Program-made: the position numbers and the translations under genes
From: Leptoclinus maculatus
Lineage: Eukaryota > Chordata > Actinopteri > Perciformes > Stichaeidae
Direction: 5' to 3'
DNA: 64,000 nt
Assembly (NCBI GenBank): GCA_032191485.1
Contig: JAVDOI010000077.1
Location: 21,001-85,000, forward strand
The notes under the pieces: generated by a model
Told to the model about the DNA's origin: nothing
Database searches by the model: none
Seen by the model: the letters and a program-made list of their open reading frames with translations, nothing else
Part shown: positions 1-11,130 of the stretch, piece by piece
Position numbering within the stretch: the first letter of the stretch is position 1
Layout: each line of letters starts with the position of its first letter

Positions 1-1427
1 GGCCAGCATCCCTCTGGTCTCTGTAGTAAGACATTTAGGGAAATGAACCCTGTTTGGATGGCAGTAGTAGGTGGTGCTGTGGCTTCGGGCCCTGGTCCTC
101 GTGGCAGGCTATGGCTACGCAGCTTCTCTGCAAATGTGGACTCAATATTGTATGGAGGCCGATTCCTAATTTGCAGTAATGTCAGATAGTCAAAGACTTA
201 GCCGAGGACATGTGCGCTGGGTTTTGTTTCCAAAAACGGACAAGGACTAAGATTTAAAGTAACATTTAACACCTTGTTTACCGGACCCAGAGTGGCCACT
301 GCGTCCGCTAGAAACGCCATCTTAATATAATTGATATTCTCTAAGACAACATCCCTTCAGTGTGGTCACAAATCCAAACACTTACAAAGTACAAAGTAGT
401 TCACATCAAGGAAACTCTGGCTTTGAAACAGTAACATCACTAAACAACAGTTTTCTCTGTTATACTATGTGTTTTCTTCCGGTAGGATTTTGAACATGAA
501 CATCATGCTGTATTGAAGAAGACTTGAAACTAGAGATTGAGACCATAAACTCATGTTTACAATGTTTACTGAGGTAATAAATCAAGAGAGAAGTAGAGTC
601 ATGTTCTCATAGACTTCTATACAACCAGAGGAGTCGCCCCCTGGTGGACACTAGAGAGAATGCAGCTTTAACACATGAAGCATTAACTTCTCTTTTTAGA
701 ACCGGAGGTTGTCTCCTGTAACACATGGTTATCTGATCATAATCCAACAGTAGAATTAAAGTATCACCTTATTTCATTTCTTTAAGTACCAGTCTGCCAT
801 ACCCATCAGAGGACTCCAAGGATCCAGGTCCACTAGGTGGCAATTAGTATGTCGTTATTTGTTAAATTGTCATTTTTGGGTTAGTACGGTTGGTACCAAT
901 AAGACCACTATCAACTAAAATGATAGGGGTCATGAGGTCACATCTTGTAAAGGGGCCTTGAAGTAAAATCTACCTTTAAGGCCTTTATTGTTTCAGTTGT
1001 ACTGTATTTTTAAAAGCATCACTTCTTTGTCACCTTTAGATGCGTCTAGAAATTTGTTTTTGTTGAGATATTGTATAGTTTCTCGATGACAATAATCAGA
1101 GTTTTCTTATAATGATAATGATAATGAGGTCAGTCTGCCGTTGTGGGCGTCTCCTATCTTGAAAAGTAGAAAAAGAAACTGAAGCAGTCTTTCAGCTCAG
1201 TTAGGAGGGACTCAATGACGACAGCAGAGCAGCAGATCAAATCACACGTCATGAACTGTGGTCTGTATTTTCTAACCCGAGCTTTATATTGATTTTTAAT
1301 GATAGAACGATATAATGATGAGTTTTGTTTTTTCTGTAACATAGAACGAAGACTGTTTTGTGTTGATGCTGCAGATGGTTCAAAATAAGTTTCATTAGAC
1401 ATTTAACAATTTAATAATCTACGTCAT
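1..1427. other. intergenic, no gene seen
   Basis: AT-rich sequence with no recognisable coding region. The 82-codon frame at 1154-1402 (-) resembles nothing I know and has no paralogue in the window. A dispersed repeat probably lies at about 518-735. The right edge abuts the OR pseudogene fragment. Confidence 0.6.
518..735. repeat. probable dispersed fish repeat (non-autonomous)
   Basis: This stretch, with the segment GAGTCGCCCCCTGGTGG near 632 and AGAACCGGAGGTTG near 700, resembles a non-coding repeat I recall as common in fish introns and intergenic DNA. No termini or target duplications were resolved, so class and limits are uncertain. Confidence 0.35.
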
Positions 1428-1798
1428 GCTATGACACGACAGTCAACAACATCTATGGACTCATGTACACTTTCATTGTATTATTTGATCTTGCAATTCT
1501 AATCCTTTTCTCTTACGTGAGGATCCTTAGAGTTTGTTTCTCTGGTTGTAAACAGACCAGACAGAAAGCTGTCAGTACCTGCACACCTCACCTCGCTTCT
1601 CTGCTCAACTTCTCCTTTGGGATTTTCTTTGAAATAATACAGAGCAGATTTAATATAAAAAATGTACCTAATATAGTGCGCATCTTTTTATCGTTGTACT
1701 GGCTGACATGTCCACCGCTCCTCAATCCCGTATTGTATGGACTGAATTTAACCAAAATTCGCATTGTGTGTAAAAGTCTTGTTTTTGGTAAATTGTAA
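1428..1798 (+). pseudogene. olfactory receptor pseudogene, 5'-truncated
   Basis: Only the 3' third of an OR gene is present, from extracellular loop 2/TM5 to the stop codon. The frame from 1463 encodes 111 residues with the OR motifs KAVSTCTPHL (before TM6) and NPVLYG (NPxxY, TM7). It is close to the 3' part of the intact gene at 5427-6353. Homology starts abruptly around 1428 (ATGCTATGACACGACAG), with no TM1-TM4 sequence to its left, so an unrelated junction removed the start. The remaining frame has no stop, which suggests recent truncation. It cannot encode a receptor. It lies on the + strand like its neighbour and opposite to the four ORs at 13-42 kb. Confidence 0.9.
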
Positions 1799-2391
1799 GC
1801 TCCTGACATTATAAAGCTCATAATTCCTCAAATTCTGTAACATGAAAAGAAATGAATAAAGGTTGACATTTTGACAATAGAAGTTCCAACAACAATGTCT
1901 ATGCATTCATTAAATGTGAATATTACCTGTTACTTATGTTGTTTGTGCCTTCTGGCACATTAGGCCTTAAATGTGAATATTACTTGTTCTGAAAATAAAG
2001 AAAAAGAAAAACATTGGTTTGAATCTTTTGATCATCTGTAAGTCTCCAAGAGTCACTACAATTATTCAAACTATAAGTGTTTATGTTGTCACATACTTGG
2101 ATTTTTGGCATTGATTATCAAAAATAAATTAGAAACCATCTTGCGATGGGATCACACCATCCACAATGTCAAATCAGTCCTGGATTGTGAAGTTTTGTCT
2201 TCAGGACTTTAGTCTTGACTCAAACACACAGAATCACAAGGTGAAAACAGGGTGGTAAAAACATTTGTCAATGAATTAAATAAAACATTCACATCTCTTT
2301 TTTTGCCAGAAAAAACAACCAAGTACTAAGGATTGTAACCCTGGTTCTATGAGTCTCTACAGACTTTCCTGACGCTGAGCAATTCACTCAA
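1799..2391. other. intergenic, nothing recognised
   Basis: AT-rich 3' flank of the OR pseudogene. AATAAA occurs at about 1854-1860, but whether it serves as a poly(A) signal is unknown. A short near-duplicate (TTAAATGTGAATATTAC) occurs at about 1911 and 1970. Confidence 0.5.
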
Positions 2392-4112
2392 TCAGAATCA
2401 GAATCAGAACCATTTATTGCCACGGTATGTTGCACATACAAGGAATTTGTCATGGCGGGTGGTGCATAACATTAAACAATAAACAACAATCAACACAATG
2501 CACGAAATAGAAACATATTAAAATGTACAATACAATATAAAATAAAGTGCTCAACAAACAGATAACAGTACTATAAACAAGTACGATGAAGTGTAATGTA
2601 AAGTATTTAAATAAGAAAGAGGGGCTTTTTAGGTGGGACAGGACAAAGCGTTCAAAAGACTTCATGACCACAGAGGTCAGGGCGACGGGCCTGTAGTCAT
2701 TGAGTCCTGTGATCCTTGTTTTTTTGGGGACGGGGATGATGGTGGAGGCCTTGAAGCAGGCTGGTACGTGGCATGTCTCCAGGAAAGTGTTGAAGATGTC
2801 TGTAAACACCGGAGACAGCTGATCAGCACAATGCTTCAGGGTGGAGGGGGAGACTGAGTCCGGGCCGGCTGCTTTGCGGGGGTTCTGTTTTTTTGAAAAC
2901 CTGTTGACATCTTTCTCCAGAATACAGAGAGTCGTCACTGGGGAGGGGATTGGGGGGGACACTGGGATGGGTGGTACAGAGGCATGAGCCCCTGCTGAGC
3001 TGGGGGAGGGGGGGCTGGTGGTCTTGGGCTGGTTGATGGAGCCATGATGGATGGAGTCAGGACTGTCCCATTGTCTTTCAAATCTACAGTAGAACTCCTT
3101 CAGCTCGTCTGCCAGGCGGAGGTCATTCATGGAGTGGGAGGCTTTAGGCTTGTAGTTGGTGATCTGTCTGAGGCCTCTCCAGACAGAAGCAGAGTCACTT
3201 GCTGAGAGCTGGTGTTGCAGTTTCTCAGAGTACAGATGTTTAGCGTCTCTCACCGCCTTACTAAACCTGTACTTTGACTCTTTGTACAAGTCCTTGTCCC
3301 CACTCCTAAATGCCTGATCCTTGTGCAGCCTTAGCTGTCTGAGTTCTGCTGTAAACCAGGGTTTGTCATTGTTGTAACTCACCCTGGTGCTGGTTGGAAC
3401 ACAGCTGTCCTCACAGAAGCTGATGTATGAAGTCACAGCCTCTGTGTACTCGTCCAGACTGTTGGTATCAGTCCTGAAGACATCCCAGTCTGTACAGTCC
3501 AAGCACGCCCGAAGATCCTCCAGAGCCTCACTGCTCCACTGCTTGAGTTTCCTCACCACAGGTTTACAGAGCTTTAGTTTCTGCCTGTAAGCAGGAATCA
3601 GATGGACCATGACGTGGTCAGAGAGTCCCAGTGCAGCACGAGGGACGGCGTGATAGGCCCCACTGATCGTGGTGTAACAGTGATCCAGAATGTTCTCCTC
3701 TCTGGTTGAGCATTTAATGAACTGTCTGTATTTAGGGAGTTCATGGCTGAGGTTTCCTTTGTTAAAGTCACCAAGGACAATAACTAGAGAGTCCGGGTAG
3801 GTCCGCTCCACACACAGTATCTGGTCGGCGAGTGTCCGCTGTGCCTCCTGCACGTTACCCTGCGGCGGCATGTAAACACCGACCAGGATGAATGAAGCGA
3901 ACTCACGGGGGGAGTAAAAGAGTTTACAGTTTATAATGAAAGATTCCAGATCAGGAGAACAGTGCTGTAGAATCACTGTCGCATCGTTGCACCAGCCACT
4001 GTTGGAGTAGAAACAGATTCCTCCATCCTTCAATTTGCCTGAGAGCTCCGTGTCGCGGTCCGCTCTGAACAGCTGGAAGCCAGCCAGCTGGAACGCGGAG
4101 TCGGGTATCGAT
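2392..4112 (-). mobile_element. LINE family alpha (CR1/L2/Rex-like), 5'-truncated and internally deleted
   Basis: Non-LTR retrotransposon on the - strand. The long frame 2450-4120 begins inside the AP-type endonuclease: GDFN is visible, then LGLSDHVMV with the catalytic SDH. It continues through a linker into the start of the reverse transcriptase (KAAGPDSVSPSTLKHCAD, then NDYRPVALTSVVMKSFERF). At about 2640 the frame jumps directly into 3' UTR-type sequence, so the RT palm with the [FY]ADD active site is missing. The 3' end carries (TTCTGA)n, the same terminal repeat as the alpha copies ending at about 49,677 and 59,371. The 5' edge is just upstream of the residues IPDSAFQLAG. It is a dead copy despite its 556-codon open frame. 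Confidence 0.85.
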
Positions 4113-4362
4113 ACATACATAGATCATTTGTACATCAACAAACATTCATAGAAACCACTGGCATTGTTCCAAACTTACATATAATACAAACCTATTTAAG
4201 TGACCCATCGAACCCATTTGTCAAGAAATCTTTACTGATATAAAATGCCCTCTATGGCCAACGTCAAGTAGAGTAACTTACAGCATTGCTCCTAGGATGC
4301 TTCAGGTGGATGCGAGCAGATTACTCCTCTTTTGTTTGACTACAACAAACGAAGCTACCAAA

Positions 4363-4404
4363 ACCGGAAGTGATAGACCGGAAGTGACACACCGGAAGTG
4401 ATAT
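4363..4404 (+). promoter_or_regulatory. three tandem ETS-type motifs, 14-bp period
   Basis: ACCGGAAGTG occurs at 4363, 4377 and 4391, exactly 14 bp apart. This is the consensus for ETS/GABP factors. No gene start is visible nearby, so it may be only a small tandem repeat that contains the motif. Confidence 0.45.
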
Positions 4405-4520
4405 CATGATGTAAACGAAAAAATAACATTACAATAACCATCTTTTCGTCTTGTAATGAGCATAAACAAGTTATCTAAACAAAGTAGAAAAAATGACTTT
4501 AAAGGCAACACAAGTAGAGT

Positions 4521-4590
4521 GCAGTCAAGTAAAGTCAAGTAAAGTCAAGTAAAGTCAAGTAAAGTCAAGTAAAGTCAAGTAAAGTCAAGT
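4521..4590. repeat. 10-bp microsatellite (AAAGTCAAGT)n
   Basis: Seven consecutive 10-bp units, the first being GCAGTCAAGT. Degenerate AAGTAAAGT-type sequence continues to about 4770. The small frame at 4565-4768 (-) is an artefact of it. Confidence 0.85.
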
Positions 4591-5426
4591 GTGGTGAAGT
4601 GAAGTAATGTAAAGTGAGCATCTTTTGGAGACGGAGTAAACCTGGATGTCTAATGTGGAGTAAAGTAATGTAAAGTAAACTGAAGTGTAGTGAAGTAAAG
4701 TAAATAAAGTAGACATCTTTAGGAGTCCTGGAGTTCAGGTGAAGTAACCTAAAGTCAAATGAAGTCAATCCACATTGTTAACTGTGATCCACATGAAGTT
4801 ATATAATGAAGAACTTACATATGCAAACAAACAGTCGCTTATCGTACAAAAACTGTGTGAGGGTTCCGGTAAACAACACACCTGCTCTGAGATTACTGAT
4901 TCACATATGTATATTAACAATATACATATATTAACACCTATTACTTCATATACAGACGCATGATGTTTACTCGGTTATCAAAATCTATTTTGTATTGATT
5001 GACTAATCGATTCATTGATCGATGACTACAGATATATGTAATGGGAGAGAAAGAATCAATGCGTTGATTTTTACCGACCTTTGTTGTTTTGTAATACGAT
5101 GATGATAGCTGGTGACATCAGTTAGATGTCTTCTGTGATAATGATGCAACATCATCTGAGCTGAAGAGTTTAAAGACGCAGTCATGACAAGACAGCAGAT
5201 GAATCTTAGGATTCACACAATGTCACAAACTGTTCTGTCATTTATAACCTGAACATTTTATTGAATATAAATGAGGTAAATGATATGTTTGGAGACTCTG
5301 TCACGTGTCTTTGTGAGAATTGACATCTTTACTGTTTGAAGACTGAATACTGTGTGTGTGTGTGTTCATGCTGTGGGTTAACATCTAAACTAGTTCATCT
5401 AGTAAATGTAACAGATGATGATGATG
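4591..5426. other. intergenic and 5' flank of the + strand OR
   Basis: No gene recognised. It contains a (TG)n run at about 5351-5364. The last 25 bases before the OR start end in TGTAACAG, which could be a splice acceptor for an upstream non-coding exon, as OR genes often have one. This is inference only. Confidence 0.4.
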
Positions 5427-6353
5427 ATGATAAACTCCACACAGGTTTCATATTTTACTTTTAGTGCTTACTTTGATCTTGGGCTTTTTAAATACTTATT
5501 GTTCATGATTATGATGTGTATTTATGTTGTAATTGTTTGCACTAACCTTCTTCTGATTGTGGTTATCTGTATGAACAGAAGCTTACATGAACCTATGTAC
5601 CTTTTTCTCTGCAGCCTGTTTGTAAATGAACTGTTTGGTAGTACAGGGTTGTTTCCATTCCTTCTGGTTCAGATCCTCTCTGACATTCACACTGTTTCTG
5701 CTCCACTTTGTTTCCTGCAGATTTTCTGTTTGTACACTTATGCAAATGTACAGTTTTATAACTTAGCCGTCATGTCTTATGACCGATATCTTGCTATCTG
5801 TTATCCTCTACAATATAACACACGTATGGCATTTAACAAGGTTACCATGCTTATTGGTGTAACGTGGTTATTCCCTCTCCTTAATATCGTAGTCATGATA
5901 TCTTTGAGTGCATCTTTACAGCTGTGTGGGAACATCATTGGCAGATTGTTCTGTAATAACTACTCTGTTGTCAAACTGGCGTGCTATGACACGACAGTCA
6001 ACAACATCTATGGACTCATGTACACTTTCATTGTATTATTTGGTCTTGCAATTCTAATCCTTTACTCTTACGTGAGGATCCTTAGAGTTTGTTTCTCTGG
6101 TTGTAAACAGACCAGACAGAAAGCTGTCAGTACCTGCACACCTCACCTCGCTTCTCTGCTCAACTTCTCCTTTGGGGTTTTCTTTGAAATAGTGCAGAGC
6201 AGATTTAATATGAACAGAGCACCCATTGTGCTGCGCATCTTTTTATCTTTATACTTTCTCACTTGCCAACCGCTCTTCAACCCTTTAATGTACGGACTGA
6301 ATTTGACAAAAATTCGCATCATATGTAAAAGTCTTGTCTTTGGTAAAATGTAA
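5427..6353 (+). CDS. olfactory receptor (fish type), intact
   Basis: Single-exon seven-transmembrane odorant receptor, expected on olfactory sensory neuron cilia and coupling to the olfactory G protein. Five in-frame ATGs run from 5415 to 5427. I take 5427 because the protein then starts MINST, aligning with MLNST in the four paralogues, and because it has A at -3. The length is then 308 aa (312 aa from 5415), normal for an OR. Visible motifs are an N-terminal glycosylation site (NST), LHEPMY before TM2, MSYDRYLAIC at the end of TM3 (the DRY box), KAVSTCTPHL before TM6 and NPLMYGL in TM7. The usual GN of TM1 reads TN here. LHEPMY and the overall style suggest the class I-like fish groups (delta or eta), which I cannot settle. 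No stops or frameshifts. The gene is opposite in strand to the 13-42 kb array yet nearly identical to it over TM2-TM3 and the TM6 entry. Confidence 0.95.
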   Translation: MINSTQVSYFTFSAYFDLGLFKYLLFMIMMCIYVVIVCTNLLLIVVICMNRSLHEPMYLFLCSLFVNELFGSTGLFPFLLVQILSDIHTVSAPLCFLQIFCLYTYANVQFYNLAVMSYDRYLAICYPLQYNTRMAFNKVTMLIGVTWLFPLLNIVVMISLSASLQLCGNIIGRLFCNNYSVVKLACYDTTVNNIYGLMYTFIVLFGLAILILYSYVRILRVCFSGCKQTRQKAVSTCTPHLASLLNFSFGVFFEIVQSRFNMNRAPIVLRIFLSLYFLTCQPLFNPLMYGLNLTKIRIICKSLVFGKM

Positions 6354-7081
6354 ATGACTGTTGAAGGCCATGTAGTTCATTTCCTCAGCTTTAATAACAT
6401 GTATATATGCCTTGTCAGTAGCATATGTCGGCCTTTATAATGTGGGTGGTAAAATGTAATATTTAAACAAAAGCTTGAATCTTGTCAAGTTTGTAATTCG
6501 TTGAGTTTGTAAAAAGGATGTATCTTGAGATACAAGATGAATTGTGCATTATATTTATTTACTACGTTTTTCACACAAGGCAGCAAATTAAAATCAGCAA
6601 TGTATTTTTACTTTTACAATTGTAGAAATTGTGCAGTTGCTGCTTTCTCAGTGGTAGTAGTGGTAGTAGTGGTAGTAGTGGTAGTAGTGGTAGTAGTGGT
6701 AGTAGTGGTAGTAGTGGTAGTAGAAATACACTGTATTTAAAGTCTTGTGCTGAACAACTATTTAAATAAAGGGACTCTTCCAGTTACTGACATGTAAAGG
6801 TGTCTCACATTGTAGACAGCTGGACAAGTAGGACAATAACATTATCAGTCCATATGCCAAGAAGCCTTTGAAGCCTTATATTACCTTTTTATTTTGTATT
6901 TGTTTATTTTATATATAATCCCTTACTCTAGTATGTCAAGCAATTTGTAATTGCCTTCTTGTTAAATGATGTTGTGCAAATAGTCCAATAAACATTAACT
7001 TGTTGTGGTAACACTTTTTATGATGCCCATGTCTAAAAAGCATTAAAGATACTTATAACATTGTATACTTATAGTTTAAGC
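6354..7081. other. intergenic, 3' flank of OR
   Basis: No gene. It holds a 9-bp microsatellite (separate entry) and AT-rich DNA. AATAAA at 6764-6770 and again near 6990 could serve as poly(A) signals. Confidence 0.5.
6650..6723 (+). repeat. 9-bp microsatellite (GGTAGTAGT)n
   Basis: About eight perfect 9-bp units. The poly-valine tail of the 71-codon frame at 6525-6740 comes from this repeat and is not a protein. Confidence 0.9.
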
Positions 7082-8876
7082 CAGGGGTGTCAAACTCATG
7101 TTCACCCCGGGCCACATCAGCATCACGGTCGCCCTCAAAGGGCCGGATGTAACTGTAAGACTGTATAAATGTAACCACTCCTAACATATTGTTAAACAAC
7201 TCTCTCTGCATTTAATTATTGTTTATTCAAGTGTAAACATATTGTAAATGCATTTATATAAATGTATAATGATATGCACATTTCTCTGTTATTATAACAT
7301 AAATCAAAGATCAAACTTTTAAAGAAAATATAAAAAACTAAAACTAAAACCACTAACACGAGTTAGTTATTTTAGTTATTAACTCTGTTCAAAGCATGTT
7401 TGTCACAGTTGAGAGGGACATAACTATGGTACAACAAATGATTGTGAGCTGCTAAGAACATGTGTGACAGATGTGACATCTAACTAAAAACCGTTTGAGG
7501 ACCGCGTTCCTACTCAGCCACCGTACTTGTGCATGATACGGCACATCTCAATGCTCCGAGCACAACTCCTTCAGAAACAGTTGGAACTGGCGGTGATTCA
7601 GGCCACGCGCCCGAATGAAGTTCACTGTTTTCGTGACCGTGGTCATTATATTATGTTCCAGAACCTTTCCACACAGAGCTTCTTGGTGGATAATGCGATG
7701 ATAAGTTATCAGAGGTGTGTGGCAGTTACTTTTTTGCATTTTCTTTAGCCCCACCAACTCCTCCAGGGTATTCAGTTTTACTCACGGACCTCTCCACTGC
7801 ATCACTAATGTCCCTCCCCGTCGTCGTTCCATGGAGGGCAGCTACATCCAAGAGCTCCTCACTGACAGTCAAGTCTGCCTTCAGCCGCTTACAAACATGG
7901 ACAGTTGCGCTGTGTCCGTGTTGTCTGTGCTTTCATCAACCAAACAGCCACGTAGCTGCTCGACTCCTCGGCTAGCTGTGTTGTCAGATTGCCTGCTAGT
8001 TCCTTAACTCGGTCTGCGATGGTGTTCCTTGACAAAGTGACATTTGTAAAAGCCTGTACCTGGTCGGGGCTCACCTGCTCACAGACCCTGATCATACACT
8101 CCTTCACCCTCTGAAAAGGACTTGGAAGCTCGGGCGGTTTCTTCAGCCACAATAAAGCTTTCACAGCGGCATCATTTGTGTCTGTAGCTTCTGTGAATAT
8201 GTTCTGCTGTGATTGGAGTCTGCCTTTACATTTTTGGACAAGTTGATGTTTTTCTTGGAGGCTACATGTAGCATACTTGGCTCCGTGTTTGGTATCAAAA
8301 TGCCGACGTAAATTGTATTCTTTCATCACCGACACTGCTTCATAGCATAGCATAGCATAGCATAGCATACAGACCGGTTTCTCTCCTTGAAGAACAAACA
8401 TATATTCGCTTTCCCATCTTTCATTAAATGTCCTTCCCTCTGTATCAATGTTCCTCTTCTTAGACATGTTGGGATTATTTTTCAAACATTTTCAACTCAA
8501 TAATTCGTTGGAAACCCGATTTAGTTAACGCTAACGCTACTAGCGGCCGCAGTCCGTCATTTCGCGGGTCAAAAACTCAACATGCATTGTGGGAGATGTA
8601 GTTTATGGTCACTGTAGCGTACACGATGAAGCAGCATAGAATTTAATTTTAAGACAATCATATGCCTTTTATATGGAAGCCCATTTCAGCAGCAAAAAAA
8701 ACAAATGAAAAATTAGACTTGATAATAAAAATATATATCATAATTATGACTTTACATTTTTTTTTAACACTTTTTTTTTTATTAATTTTTTTTTTTTGCT
8801 GGTGGAAATATGCCTTCGCGGGCCACATAAAATGACGTGGCGGGCCGGATTCGGCCCGCGGGCCTTGAGTTTGACA
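7082..8876 (-). mobile_element. hAT-Charlie-type DNA transposon, decayed
   Basis: The left terminus is CAGGGGTGTCAAACTCA, the classic Charlie-type hAT end. The right terminus is its inverted complement TGAGTTTGACA at 8866-8876, but it then runs into TAATGC, so the last six bases of the inverted repeat are gone. Between them lie a broken transposase on the - strand and AT-rich filler. The fragments FNERWESEYMF, MKEYNLRRHF and VNFIRARGLNHRQF match transposase segments of the hAT proteins from which GTF2IRD2/ZBED-like genes derive. With a damaged terminus and transposase it should be immobile. Confidence 0.85.
7548..8467 (-). pseudogene. hAT transposase remnant (GTF2IRD2/ZBED-like)
   Basis: The 5' part (7889-8467, starting MSKKRNIDTEG) encodes a BED-like zinc-finger region (CMLC, then MKEYNLRRHFDTKH) and the start of the transposase body. 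The frame ends at 7889. Downstream, with shifts and stops, pieces such as LDVAALHG are readable around 7800-7880, then IHQEALCGKVLEHNI and FIRARGLNHRQFQLFLKEL at 7548-7757. The catalytic core is frame-shifted and the C-terminal dimerisation region is absent. A (CATAG)n pentamer at 8343-8368 has expanded inside the zinc finger, adding five codons (YAMLC) without breaking frame. I chose the MSKK methionine because the upstream MKNNPN looks like leader sequence. Confidence 0.8.
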
Positions 8877-9301
8877 TAATGCGATATAACAATACGCATA
8901 ATTATTCACATTATAAAAAATGTATTATGAAGACTTATAAAGTCATTATAAGCTATTATAAAGCGATATATTGGCATGGCCCATATCATTGGCAGATATT
9001 CAACAATCACAAGTATGTCTCAGCATATGTCAGTTGCAAATGCCAATGAGTCATTTGAGTTCATCTGAAAACAGTGTCTTTGTTATTTAATAGGGGAAAA
9101 AAGCACAAATATGTAAACAAGCCACAATCACCACCAAAATACAAATCCCCACTGGGACCGCTATGGGTACACTGTGTGTGACATGTTTTGCCAAGAATTT
9201 GCCAATTTGAATTAATTTAAAACAATTTGTCCCAAGCCACTTTGTGGATTTGTGTTAACCAGTGGGAAGCAAAGTTCCTTCCCCCAATAAAAACCTCTTT
9301 G
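8877..9301. other. intergenic, nothing recognised
   Basis: AT-rich DNA between the hAT right end and the OR relic. The short frame 8837-9049 crosses the transposon terminus and is not a gene. Confidence 0.5.
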
Positions 9302-9415
9302 TATGTCACATGTGTGTAATATTGTAGAGATTAGCAGATAACAAGATATCTGTCACAAGACACAATAGCTAAGTTTAAAAATTCTACATATAAGAGTACA
9401 CACAAAAAAAGAATT
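9302..9415 (-). pseudogene. eroded olfactory receptor fragment (TM3 region)
   Basis: The + strand sequence ATATTGTAGAGATTAGCAGA and AACAAGATATCTGTCACAAG aligns base by base with the complement strand of the four - strand ORs around their DRY box. Read on the - strand it gives AIVSCDRYLVIC, against AVMSYDRYLAIC in the intact genes. Similarity fades beyond about 9302 and 9415, so only roughly 110 bp survive. It is too short and too diverged to show up as an open frame. It marks an older OR copy in the same orientation as the array. Confidence 0.75.
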
Positions 9416-9568
9416 GTGAGTATTGTGATGAGATAAAATGTGTGGGACAGACTGGAGTCAAAAAAGATGAAGTGCTATTCAAGTGTGGCAAAAGAATGGA
9501 GGGATTTGTACCCATGCTCATCCAGTCAGTCACTGGGGGAAATCACCATTGATACCAGGACTGATCAA

Positions 9569-11130
9569 GACAAGGCAAGGCAAGTTTATTAGTATCGCAC
9601 ATTTCAACAACAGGGTGATTCAAAGTGCTTCACATAAAACCATTAAAAGCATCAACACATAAGGCATAAGAAAAGGAGATTTAAAAACAATTAAGAACAT
9701 TGAAACATTAAAAACAGTCATTAAAACACTAACAAGCAGTGTAAGAAATAAAATACAGTAGTAAAATGCAGAAATGCAGGAGATTGATTAATATCCTTGA
9801 ACCTGGTTCAATTAAAGGCAGCAGCAAACAGAAAAGTCTTCAGTCTTGACTTAAAGGAGCTGAGGGTCTCAGCAGACCTGCAGCTTTCTGGACTTTGTTC
9901 CAGATATGTGGAGCAGAAACACTGAACGCTGCTTCTCCATGTTTAGTTGTGACTCTGGGAACAGAAAGTAGACCGGTCCCAGACCACCTAAGAGTAGGGA
10001 TGGTTCATAAGGTAGCAGCAGATCAGAGATGTATTTTGGCCCTAAACCATTCAGTGCTTTATAAACCAACAGCAGGATTTTAAAGTCCATTCTTTGTTGG
10101 ACAGGAAGCCAGTGTAAAGACCTCAGAACTGGAGTGATGTGATCCACTTTCTTGGTCTTAGTGAGGACTCGAGCTGCAGCGTTCTGAATGACTTGTTACA
10201 GAGACCTGTAAACACACCGTTACAGTAGTCCAGTCTACTGAAGATAAATGATGGACACGTTCTACCTGTTGAGACATGAGTCCTCTAACCCTTGATATGT
10301 TCTTCAGGTGATAGGAGGCTGATTTAGTAATTGTCTTGATATGTCTGTTCAGGTTGAGGTCTGAATCCATAACTACACCTAGATTTCTGGCTTGGTTTGA
10401 GGTTTTTAACATCAGTGATTGAAGCTGAGCGCTGACTTTCAATCGTTCGTCCTTGGTACCAAAAACAATTACTTCTGTTTTTTCTTTGTTTAATTGAAGA
10501 AAGTTCTGTCACATCCAGTTGTTGATTTGTTCAATGCATTTACCAGCTCTTGTATGGGATTATAGTCCCCTGGTGATATAGTTATGTAGACTTGTGTGTC
10601 GTCTGCATAATGATGATAACACACTTTGTTGTTTTCCATAATCTGAGCTAGTGGAAGCATGTAGATGTTGAACAGAAGAGGCCCCAGTATTGAACCTTGG
10701 GGAACACCACATGTCATTTTAGTCAGTTCTGATGTGTAATTAGCTACAGACACAAAGTATTCTCGGTCCTTCGAGTAGGATTCAAACCAGTTGAGTGCTG
10801 TGCCAGAGAGTCCCACCCAGATGTTTAGTCTTTCTAGTAGTATGTCATGATCGATCGTGTCGAATGCAGCACTGAGATCCAGTAATACTAAGACTGAAAT
10901 TCTGCCATTGTCTGTGTTTAAGTGGATGTCGTTGAAAACCTTAACAAGAGCAGTTTCAGTACTGTGGTGCTGTCCAAAGCCTGACTGGAAGACATCAAAA
11001 CACTTATTTACGGCCAAGAAGTTATTCAGCTGGAGGTTTGATATTGGCCTATAATTTTTCATTGTTGCGGAGTCTAAATTAGCCTTCTTTAGGAGCGGTT
11101 CTGGGCCCGAGCGAGCCCCATTTGGGGTTC
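9569..11130 (-). mobile_element. LINE family gamma (L2/CR1-like), 5'-truncated
   Basis: Reverse transcriptase part of a non-LTR element on the - strand. The frame 10490-11161 shows MKNYRPISNLQLNN, FQSGFGQHHSTETALVKV, LLDLSAAFDTIDH, TCGVPQGSILGPLLFN and the active-site box HYADDTQVYI. The frame then breaks, and the C-terminal part continues in other frames (NLGVVMDSDLNLNRHI near 10350, DHITPVLRSLHWLPVQQRM near 10100). The 3' end is AAGGCAAGGCAAGTTTATT. Endonuclease and ORF1 are absent, and frameshifts make it dead. Confidence 0.85.

Noticed and set aside
2450..4120. 556-codon frame as a host gene
   Set aside because: It contains LINE endonuclease and RT motifs and runs into LINE 3' UTR after an internal deletion.
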